Source of the DNA: Lineus longissimus
Taxonomy: Eukaryota > Nemertea > Pilidiophora > Heteronemertea > Lineidae
Assembly (NCBI RefSeq): GCF_910592395.1
Contig: NC_088316.1
Location: forward strand, 184,001-248,000
Direction of reading: 5' to 3'
Length of the DNA stretch: 64,000 bases
A model generated the notes under the pieces. The model was given only the letters and a program-made list of their open reading frames with translations, made no database searches and was not told the origin of the DNA. This document shows, piece by piece, positions 49,901-61,900 of the stretch (position 1 is the stretch's first letter; each line of letters starts with the position of its first letter). The translations under genes and the position numbers were made by a program.

Positions 49901-52900
49901 CAGAATGTAGGTGTTACATTATCACTTCACTTTTGTTATGCTTCTAACTGATTGATGAATGATCACTGCTGACATGCATTTAGATGGCACCAATAACTTA
50001 ATATAGATCCTATGAGGTGATGTCCTTTAGTCATAGATGGATCATCATCTGTCATATCTAAAGACTTGCTTTGTAGCAAGGTCTGTGGATCATTTCTGTA
50101 AATTTGGTATTTCATCATTTTCAGGGCATTCCCGGTTGGTCCAGATCAGTTATTACTACGAGGAGCAATGTTACGAAACACTGGCTGGGTGTTCGGGGTG
50201 GTCATCTACACAGGTCACGAGACGAAACTCATGTTGAACTCAACAGCTGCTCCACTAAAAAGATCAACAGTTGAAAAAGAGACTAATACACAGGTTGGTA
50301 CAAGATGCAGTCAAAGATGGTGCCACCATAGGCATCAGTATTTGTCAAGAGATCAAGTTGAGTTCTAGGTCGGTCTGAGGTAGAAAAAGTGATGAATTCA
50401 CAGGTTCATGGAGCATGTGTACACCACCATGATATTGGAGTTTTCCATCACAAAGACACCGACCGAGGCTGAATGAGTCCTGGGTTGGGACCGACTGCCT
50501 CCCAAAGCTAATGTTCTCTCCTTCTTTTCATCTTTGCCCAAAGTCGTCAGAAAACCTCAGTGATGAAATCCTGAACTCCTTGGCCACACCTTGTGTACAC
50601 TCCATTCCTGACAGAGAGATCATGACCCTGGCAAGAGTTCCCCTTCTCTCTCTCCTCCTGACGTGTCCTCTCAGCTTACTTCCCCTTCTCTCTCTCCTCC
50701 TGACGTGTCCTCTCAGCTTACTTCCCCTTCTCCCTCTCCTCCTGACGTGTCCTCTCAGCTTACTTCCCCTTCTCTCTCTCCTCCTGACGTGTCCTCTCAG
50801 CTTACTTCCCCTTCTCTCTCTCCTCCTGACGTGTCCTCTCAGCTTACTTCCCCTTCTCTCTCTCCTCCTGACGTGTCCTCTCAGCTTACTTCCCCTTCTC
50901 CCTCTCCTCCTGACGTGTCCTCTCAGCTTACTTCCCCTTCTCCCTCTCCTCCTGACGTGTCCTCTCAGCTTACTTCCCCTTCTCCCTCTCCTCCTGACGT
51001 GTCCTCTCAGCTTACTTCCCCTTCTCCCTCTCCTCCTGACGTGTCCTCTCAGCTTACTTCCCCTTCTCCCTCTCCTCCTGACGTGTCCTCTCAGCTTACT
51101 TCCCCTTCTCCCTCTCCTCCTGACGTGTCCTCTCAGCTTACTTCCCCTTCTCCCTCTCCTCCTGACGTGTCCTCTCAGCTTACTTTCCCTTCTCTCTCTC
51201 CTCCTGACGTGTCCTCTCAGCTTACTTTCCCTTCTCTCTCTCCTCCTGACGTGTCCTCTCAGCTTACTTCCCCTTCTCTCTCTCCTCCTGACGTGTCCTC
51301 TCAGCTTACTTCCCCTTCTCTCTCTCCTCCTGACGTGTCCTCTCAGCTTACTTCCCCTTCTCTCTCTCCTCCTGACGTGTCCTCTCAGCTTACTTTCCCT
51401 TCTCTCTCTCCTCCTGACGTGTCCTCTCAGCTTACTTCCCCTTCTCTCTCTCCTCCTGACGTGTCCTCTCAGCTTACTTTCCCTTCTCTCTCTCCTCCTG
51501 ACGTGTCCTCTCAGCTTACTTCCCCTTCTCCCTCTCCTCCTGACGTGTCCTCTCAGCTTACTTCCCCTTCTCTCTCTCCTCCTGACGTGTCCTCTCAGCT
51601 TACTTCCCCTTCTCTCTCTCCTCCTGACGTGTCCTCTCAGCTTACTTTCAGCACCGCCAGCTGTATTGTTATTTTGTGTAAGTGATGATATCAAATGATG
51701 ATTTATTTGCAGATTCTGCTTCTCTTCATGATATTGATTATCCTGTCGTTGATCTGTACGGTGGCGAGTGAGGTGTGGACGAGTAAACGTTGGAAGACAG
51801 ACTGGTACCTAGCCTTTGATGGTGAGTAGGCCAAACATGTCAAGCATTTCGGTTTTGGCTAAAATGTTAAACTGTCCTCACCCGTTCTTTCACTAGGTTT
51901 TCCACAGTGCACATGCTATCTAAGGCTTACTCTGTTAGTTCAAAAATTTGAAAATTCAACTAGAATTTGAAACTTTCAAATGATGTGAATACATACTGAC
52001 TATAAGAGACTGGCGTATGCCTTGCCTTGTTTCAACCTATGCTCTGTTTTACAGTTGAGGGTGTTAAAGGTAATATGACTCGGAGGTAGTGGGTTCAATT
52101 TTCAAAGTTTGGTTTATCAGCTGACTGAATTTCAATTTGGAATGGCATCTGACTAAATTTCATAGTTATGTCTGTTATCTGACGATATTGAACCATTCCT
52201 TTTGGCATCTGCAAATTGGTCATTTCCGTTTGCCCATAGAGATAACAGTCTCATATCTCCACATAATCATCCTTCAGTGGCAGGTAGGACATTCTGTTAT
52301 ACCTCTTTATGTTCGACTTGTCTGTTTGTTTCTTCCATTCTTACTTGTGTCTTCCTTGAAGCCAATAAAGCTTGTGCAGTGACATCACTTGGACTGGCAG
52401 TCCACCACATCAACCATAGGTGTATCATGGTTGACTTGGCTGCACCCCCTGTCACCGTGATGACTTAGTGGGCCACCATGATTAGTGATGTCTATTCCTT
52501 GAAGCCAATAAAGCTTGTGCAGTGACATCACTTGGACTGGCAGTCCACCACATCAACCATAGGTATATCATGGTTGACTTGGCTGCACCCCCTGTCACCG
52601 TGATGACTTAGTGGGCCACCATGATTAGTGATGTCTATTTGACTATCAAGGTGGCTAGTCTGTAATGATGTCATGTACGCAAGCTCTTTATAAGATATCA
52701 ACCCTGTTTAGAACAAAGAGTGAATCTCGTTGAAGAGTTGAGTTTCTAACTTGCCATGACACATCTTGGGTGCTGTTGACTTTTGCTTCACTGGTTGATG
52801 GGAAAGCTTTGAAATATACCCTTTTGAGAAGAATTTGTTCATTGAACATCTTCCATTCCAACCGACAGAAAACCACCGGCCTCGCCTATCAGGTATCTCG

Positions 52901-55900
52901 ACTATGTTTCTTATGTGTGACAATGCATGTTCATGCACAAGAGCTGTGCATGATACATGCACAATCTGTTTTACATTGACCAACATATCGGCCAAAGTTG
53001 ATTGACCACGAACTTGGTGTTGCACTTCAATACATGCCCCTTCTTCAGATTCTTGTCTTAGTTTATGGAGTCGCCCATAGATGGCTGCTTTCAGCATGAA
53101 TGTGGTGGGAATTGAGCATGGTCTTGGAGTTATTAAAAGTAGACTATAGGCAGGAGCCAAGCAGGTCACACAAAGTCACCAATAGAGGTCTCTCCTATCT
53201 GGCAGCACACCGAACTATTCACATTTGTATGAGGAATCTATTAATCGCTGAATCCAACACAACACATGCCCATAACTGTGCATATACTAGTCACCAGTTT
53301 GCCCACCTAGCCCCTGCCTATAGTCCCCCTTTAACATTAAATCAACACTTTTATTCGATCCTTGTTTGGTTTCCAGGAACGAATATGTCTTGTTTGTTTG
53401 ACTTGAGAAGTTTGTCTCTTGATTTCAAAACTTATGTTTGGTCTTCATGAGATGATATGACTGTCTTGTAGATGTTGGCTGAGAATGAATTCCCAAATGG
53501 TTTTTCTCTCATCTCCGTGCAAGTTTTATTCTAAATCATGATCTTGTTTAGGACATCATTCACTGGTCATGTTTACACCCTACGGTATGAAGTATGCTTT
53601 GAGAATGCCTTGATTTTTTTGGACATTCTGCTGTTGTCAAGGTCGGTCCTACAAGGAAAATGCACCAATGCATACTTTTGCAGATCAACACTAGCCATGC
53701 AGTGTGGAGATGTCGCTTGCTTGTGCTTCGCTTTACTCTAATGTTGGCCAGGAATTGTTTTGACTTTCAAGGTTATAAAACTATAAAAGTTCAAGTCTGT
53801 AGGTTTCTTGCAGAGTTACCTGACAGCGAGTACCGGCCAGAGCTTATCCCTGTTGCTGTAGCCCATACAGCTGCTGGTCTATGGCAGGTCCCCAGGCAAG
53901 CTTGGTACCCATTTATACTCCTGGGTGGAGAGCGGCAGTGTACGACTTTGTGCCTTGCTCAAGGACATGCAGATAAAATGGTGGTCGTCATTCTGAGAGC
54001 CAGACACTTTCAAGGTGACTGCAGGTGCCAAGCTGTGAATTGAGTTCAGGAGTCTCGTAGAAAGTTGGAGGCCATAATATAACAAGAGTCTGGGTTGCAT
54101 CAATACACATACATTTTATATTTGGTCTTTTCAGAATTAGAACCGAGTAACTTCGGCTACAACCTCCTGACGTTCATCATTCTCTTCAACAACCTCATCC
54201 CCATCTCTCTGCAAGTCACACTCGAGGTTGTTAAATTCATCCAAGCAATCTTCATCAACTGGGACAGTGATATGTATGATGAGGTGTCAGATACGCCCGC
54301 GATGGCTCGCACGTCTAATCTCAACGAGGAGTTAGGACAGGTGAGTCTTTACATTTCAGTCGGAGTTTCCTGGTTTGGTACTCTTGCATCTGAAAGGAGA
54401 GTTAGAGAAAGGTAGAGAGGGCAGAAATATAATGTGTATGCCTCAAGGAGTACATCTTGTTATTCATACTTCCTTTCAGGTCAAGTATATATTTTCCGAC
54501 AAGACGGGAACTCTGACAAGAAACGTAATGGAGTTCAGGAAGTGCAGTGTAGCTGGCACCGTCTATGGGAACAATGAGGAAAGCATTGCTGACTTCAACG
54601 ATGACTCACTCATCGCCAGCATGATGGAGAAGAAACCAGGCGCGTACGCCATCCGGGACTTCTTGACATTGATGGCAATATGTCATACGGTTGTACCAGA
54701 GAAAACGCCCGACTCAGATGAGATTATTTATCAAGCTTCATCACCAGGTAATATACTTACTTACTCATCATCCTTTATCAGCAGGTAATATACTTACTTA
54801 CTCATCATCCTTCATCAGCAAGTAATATACTTACTTACTCATCATCCTTCATCACCAGGTAATATACTTACTTACTCATCATCCTTCATCAGCAGGTAAT
54901 ATACTTACTTACTCATCATCCTTCATCACCAGGTAATATACTTACTTACTCATCATCCTTCATCACCAGGTAATATACTTACTTACTCATCGTCCTTCAT
55001 CACCAGGTAATATACTTACTTACTCATCATCCTTCATCACCAGGTAATATACTTACTTACTCATCATCCTTCATCAGCAAGTAATGAGTCCAGATCTGCA
55101 TTGAGGTTTAATCACCTTGGTGGATGAAAGTACTGATTCTGTTAAGGGACAAGAAGCTTGAGGTATGCTTCCTTTAACTTTAAAATCTTCATCTTTCAGA
55201 TGAAGGCGCTCTCGTCAAGGCTGCAAAAAAACTTGGCTTTAACTTCACGACGCGGACGCCGGATAACGTGACGATAGAAGTGATGGGTAAGCCGGAGACG
55301 TACCAGATTCTCAACGTGTTGGAGTTCACGAGTACGAGGAAGAGAATGGGTGTTGTCGTGCGGGTTCCCGCGGGAAACATCAAGCTATTCATCAAGGGAG
55401 CTGTAAGTTGTTCATTATATAGCAGCCTGAGTCTGTCTCGCACCACTTGGCAGCAACTGTCCATTCCTCCACCCTGCTAAACACTGAATCAGGCAACCAG
55501 GAGTTCAAATTGTAGTATCATGCAGAAGTATTGTGTGAATTATCTCACTCAATATTGTGACTTGATTGGTGTGGCATTTTCCCTTCCAACCTAGAGACAT
55601 ATCTATCGTTGAGTTTCATGTATGGATATGCTACTCTTGTTTCCAGGACACTGTCATATACGACCGTCTCCATTTTCCCTTCCAACCTAGAGACATATCT
55701 ATCCTTGAGTTTCATGCATGGATATGCTACTCTTGTTTCCAGGACACTGTCATATATGACCGTCTCGCAGACAAACAACAAGTAGAAGAGACCACGTTAC
55801 AACACTTGGAAGAGTTTGCCACGTCTGGCTTGCGAACGCTTTGCCTGGCATGCGCCGAGATATCAGAGGAGTTCTATGATGATTGGAGACACACGTATTA

Positions 55901-58900
55901 CAAGGCCAGCACCTCGTTACAGGAGCGGGAGAGAAAACTGGAGGAGGCTGCTGAGCTCATTGAGAGAGTACGTATAGTGACATGGGGTGACATCATTGTG
56001 GCAAGTTCATGTGGGGGGATTGTCCTGCAGCAGTGGTAGTCAGAGACACAGCCGTGATCAGTCCTTCATAGTTTGGCCACCTGGCCTTGTCTTGAGGAGG
56101 TTGTCTGTGGTTGTAGATGTCGGGCTGTAAATGATGCCTAGCCAACTGAATGACATCTGTGAAGAACCTAAGCAAACTGGTTAAGAAGCGTCATGGCTTA
56201 TCAACTGTAACATATGTGACTTTGTTTATCATTCAGAATCTGACATTGCTCGGTGCGACAGCTATAGAAGACCAGCTCCAAGAGGGTGTACCAGAGAGTA
56301 TAGCGAACCTAGCCAAGGCCGATATCAAAATATGGGTACTTACCGGAGATAAACAGGAAACAGCCATAAATATAGGTAGGATGACCTTAATCGTGTTAAG
56401 AAGGCGAGATAAACAGGAAACAGCCATAAATATAGGTAGGATGACCTTAATCGTGTTAAGAAGGTGAGATAAACAGGAAACAGCCATAAATATAGGTAGG
56501 ATGACCTTAATCGTGTTAAGAAGGTGAGATAAACAGGAAACAGCCATAAATATAGGTAGGATGACCTTAATCGTGTTAAGAAGGTGAGATAAACAGGAAA
56601 CAGCCATAAATATAGGTAGGATGACCTTAATCGTGTTAAGGAGGTGAGATAAACAGGAAACAGCCATAAATATAGGTAGGATGACCTTAATCGTGTTAAG
56701 AAGGTGAGATAAACAGGAAACAGCCATAAATATAGGTAGGATGACCTTAATCGTGTTAAGAAGGTGAGATAAACAGGAAACAGCCATAAATATAGGTAGG
56801 ATGACCTTAATCGTGTTAAGAAGGTGAGATAACCAATCCACAGAAGAGATCACCTACCTCATGGTGGTAGAAAAAAAAAAATTCCAAGTCCAGAAATTTT
56901 TTTCAGTGGTTTTTTTTTGCTCAAAATGAACCAACATCATCAGTCCCAAAACTTTTTTGACTTTGAAAATTTTTCATAATTTTGAACTTATGAAAAAATT
57001 CAATTCAGAACAAAATTTTGAGTCCGAATACAGAACCTGCTTTAAAACTGGTAAAGCCAATTGCTATTTGCTTGAGTTTCTAGTTCACTTGTTTCTTTGT
57101 TGTTCTTCAGGTTATTCATGTAAACTAATCACTCAATCCATGCCATTGCTGACCATCAATGAAACAAGCTTAGACGTAAGTTAACTAATGGCTAATTAGT
57201 GATGGTGTCTATGTATGATGACTTGAACGGTATAACAATAAATGGAGAGGCCCTTTAAAAATGATCATTTCAGATTATACCTGGTATTCAGTACTTCTCA
57301 CAGCTTCAAGCCTGTCACTCTTCAAATTAGTGTTGGTACAGAAGCCATTTTGGTAACCTTCGTCATACAACCTTGGGATATACTGAACCCTTTGGTGAAA
57401 TATCTGGCAGATGAGTCGTCATGTCACTTATTGCCATGTCCATTTCAGAGTACCAGAGAAACCTTACGAAGTCGTGTCAACGAGTTTGGAGATCAGTTGA
57501 AGAAAGAAAACGAGGTTGCTCTCATTATAGACGGCCATGTGAGTATTAGTTGATGTAAATATTGAATTGAGAGTTGACTGTCGACTGGGGCATTAACAAT
57601 ATTTGGCCATTTACTGGAGACGCCATAGGAAAGGAAAGCAATGCTGTCACCGTCTCAGATCAGGACATCATCTAACCCTGGGATGAGACCTCAACATCAG
57701 AGATAACAGCTGCTGAAGCTAACAACCATCTCAGATCAGGACATCATCTTACCCAGGGATGAGACCTCAACATCAGAGATAACAGCTGCTGAAGCTAACA
57801 ACCATCTCAGATCAGGACATCATCTAACCCCAGGATGAGACCTCAACATCAGAGATAACAGCTGCTGAAGCTAACAACCATCTCTGATCAGGACATCATC
57901 TAACCCCAGGATGAGACCTCAACATCAGAGATAACAGCTGCTGAAGCTAACAACCATCTCAGATCAGGACATCATCTTACCCAGGGATGAGACCTCAACA
58001 TCAGAGATAACAGCTGCTGAAGCTAACATCAAACTTTTTACCATCCATCTTATCACTGCTCAACTTTGTCATTTCTGAGAGATTGTCTGTCATCAACGAC
58101 TCGTCTGATTTTATTCTTTTTTCCAGACGTTGAAATATGCGCTAGCCTGCGACTGCCGCCATGATTTCTTAGATATAGCCCTCTCATGTAAGGCAGTCAT
58201 CTGTTGTAGGTAAGCAAGATATAGCCCTCTCATGTAAGGCAGTCATCTGTTGTAGGTAAGCAAGATATAGCCCTCTCATGTAAGGCAGTCATCTGTTGTA
58301 GGTAAGCAAGATATAGCCCTCTCGTGTAAGGCAGTCATCTGTTGTAGGTAAGCAAGATATAGCCCTCTCGTGTAAGGCAGTCATCTGTTGTAGGTAAGCA
58401 AGATATAGCCCTCTCATGTAAGGCAGTCATCTGTTGTAGGTAAGCAAGATATAGCCCTCTCATGTAAGGCAGTCATCTGTTGTAGGTAAGCAAGATATAG
58501 CCCTCTCATGTAAGGCAGTCATCTGTTGTAGGTAAGCAAGATATAGCCCTCTCATGTAAGGCAGTCATCTGTTGTAGGTAAGCAAGATATAGCCCTCTCA
58601 TGTAAGGCAGTCATCTGTTGTAGGTAAGCAAGATATAGCCCTCTCATGTAAGGCAGTCATCTGTTGTAGGTAAGCATAAAGTGAAGAAAAAGATTAGGAA
58701 GACCAGACTGTCAATGACCAGGTGGGACAGAACAACTGCCTAGCTTCATCACTGGACTATCATGTCAGTGGGTGTTTAAGGCTCAGTCCCACATCATCGG
58801 ATGAAGGCATCCAGTATTTGTTCAGATGTATCATGATTCCTTTCTTTTCTAAGTGCCCCAGTACCTTATCTTTCTTGGACCAAGGCCACAGTGCGATCTC

Positions 58901-61900
58901 TCTCATTGTCAGTGCAAGGCCAAGCTAAAGAATGGCATGTGTGCCTGATGTACAGTCAAAGCTTCAATAACTCGGCCATAACAACTAGTTCAATACTGGA
59001 CACTCAGATGTCAAGTGGCAGACAGCGTGTGTGAGAAGATTGAATCCTAATGAAATGAGTTATTCTCTTTGTAGGAAAGCTTCCTCACATCTTCTCATCT
59101 TTGTTGCAGAGTTTCTCCGTTACAAAAAGCTGAGTTAGTCGAACTGGTCAAAAGCAAAGTGAAGGCAATAACGCTAGCCATTGGTGATGGAGCGAATGAT
59201 GTGGGTATGATCCAGGCAGCCCATGTGGGGGTTGGTATCAGTGGCATGGAGGGGCTGCAAGCTGCGTGTGCCTCAGACTATGCCATTGCACAGGTGAGCA
59301 TGATTTACCTCGTGTGACTACAGAACGATGTCAATATTCAGCTCTTGCTATCACTACTTGATAGTTGAGGATTAACCTTCCCCCAGTATTTCTATCTTCC
59401 TCAAGGCTCATAGCCTGGTAACATTGGTCTGATACATGCCTTTACTTTACCTTTGACTGTTAGCAAGATACTTGACTTCAAGTACTTTGCTACTTTGGAT
59501 TAAGACATTAACACGAGCGTGGTTCTTATTCCAACAATGTAGCCTGTGCCATGGTAAGCAGGACCTGCTCAAAGTTAGAACTATAGCTAGTGATGGATTA
59601 AGACATTAACACAAGTGTGGTTCTTATTCCAACTATGTAGCCTGTGCCATGGTAAGCAGGACCTGCTCGAAGTTAGAACTATAGCTAGTGATGGACCGCT
59701 CCTTTTGGGCCGAAGACAGCAACAACAAACTATAACTTATCTTTTTCGTCTCTTCCAGTTCCGTTTCCTGAACAAACTCCTTCTAGTCCATGGTGCCTGG
59801 AGCTATATCCGACTCTGCAAGCTAATCCTTTATTCGTTCTACAAGAACATTTGTCTGTACGTCATCGAGTTGTGGTTCGCCATTCAGAGTGGTTTCTCTG
59901 GACAGATTCTCTTTGAGAGATGGACGATAGGTTTATATAATGTGGTGAGTAGTAGTATAAACCGGTGGTTATCTGGGAAGAAGTCATTGCCCAGTTTGGT
60001 TCTCAACAGGCATGGCATGAGACAATCTTTCACAGAAGTAAATGCAGGAGAACTCTTTCATTAAATCAATTCGATTTAACAGCTTTGCTTCCATCTTCCG
60101 AAATGTTCAATCCACGTCAAATTTTCTAAATTCACTTTTCAGATTTTTACTGCTACGCCGCCATTAGCGATCGGTCTCTTTGATAGATATTGCAGCTCAG
60201 AGAGTCGATTACGATTCCCGGCGCTATACAAAGCATCGCAGAACGCTGAGTTATTCAACGTGCGTGTGTTCTGGATGTGGATTATAAACTCTATATACCA
60301 TTCCATATTATTGTACTGGTTGACCATGTTAGCTCTCAGGCAGGGTAAGCAGAGTTTCATCTTTCATCGAGCTGTTCTGTGAAGATAAACAGCAAAAAAT
60401 CAGGTGACTTGCATTAAGTCAGGCAGCGTTTATCACCGAACACATTGGAACATTCTAAAATGTGGAATGATGAGAACTGAAAAGACGAATGCTGCCATGA
60501 TTTCTGTTAAGAAATTGATTGCGGAAAATTTGTCATGCTACAGATGAAAAAAAATTTCAAATCCAAATTTTTTTTTCAATTTTTTTTCTGCTCAAAATGA
60601 AGAAACATTATCAGCCCCAAAAAATTTTTGACTTTAAACATTTTTTAGGATTTTGATATAAGTTCAACAATTTTTGTGTGAAAACCTAATCAGGCATTTT
60701 CAACTTCACTAACGCGACCACCCCGGTAACACGACCATTCAACCTGGGGTTCCACCGTAAATTCTTCTGATATTCTGGTTTCTGAAAAATCCGACGTTGG
60801 CCGGTTGGCTGCTGATTTGTTGCGGTTACCTGGTTAAAAACTTGCATTGAGATGAGTTGAGCTCTGTAATAGCCATGGAAGATGTGCGAGATAAAACTGT
60901 CGTGATTGACTTGACTGTCCCTGTTACTGCTGTAAGAGGAATTACTATTTCATTTCTTATTTCAGATATTGCCTTTGAAAATGGTAAAGTTGGAAGCTAC
61001 CTTTTCTTTGGAAACTTTGTTTACACAGTGAGTATACATCTGAGTGACTTTTGTGTGCATTTATGATGGAATTGGTTTTATGAGAGTACAGAATGTAGTA
61101 GAATCACTTTACTAAGAAAAGGTCGGAGCGTAGACATCCTGATGGCTTGATGGTAGCAAACTTGTTGTCTTTATGTGTTCTTTCTTCTTCTTTGTATTCA
61201 CACCATGCACAGTCAGCCCTGTTCATCTGATATACTCGTCCTCTCCATTTCTTCATTGTATCCTAAAGTTTGTTAGCCCTATGTCATATTTGTAGCTCCT
61301 GTGGTTGTTCAATATCTGTAGTAGAATGTCTTGGGCAAACCACAGTGTACATGTATGCACAACACTATTGGTACCTGTTAGTAAATCTGCCATATCATAA
61401 ACTCCACTAATAGATTCCTTCATCTAAAGTATCCATTCCTTTTAACTTTTGTAATAATCTGTTTCAGTACGTCATCATTACTGTGTGCCTGAAGGCAGGT
61501 CTCGAGACTAATGCGTGGACCTGGGTAAGTTGGAATAAAAACTTTGGTATGATTAGTCAGTGCAGCCATTCGAGGAAACTCAATGGACTCAGCCAGGATG
61601 TTTCTGATAACACGTCAGTCTTGACTTCCGTGATCAGCCAGGATGTTTCTGATAACACGTCAGTCTTGACTTCCGTGATCAGCCAGGATGTTTCTGATAA
61701 CACGTCAGTCTTGACTTCCGGGATCAGCCAGGATGTTTCTGATAACACGTCAGTCGTGACTTCCGTGATCAGCCAGGATGTTTCTGATAACACGTCAGTC
61801 GTGACTTCCGTGATCAGCCAGGATGTTTCTGATAACACGTCAGTCGTGACTTCCGTGATCAGCCAGGATGTTTCTGATAACACGTCAGTCGTGACTTCCG

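Noticed and set aside
50511-51698. Open frames of 340-395 codons on both strands
   Set aside because: They exist because the 42-bp repeat is a multiple of three and lacks stops. Exons 6 and 7 of ATP8A splice in phase across the region.
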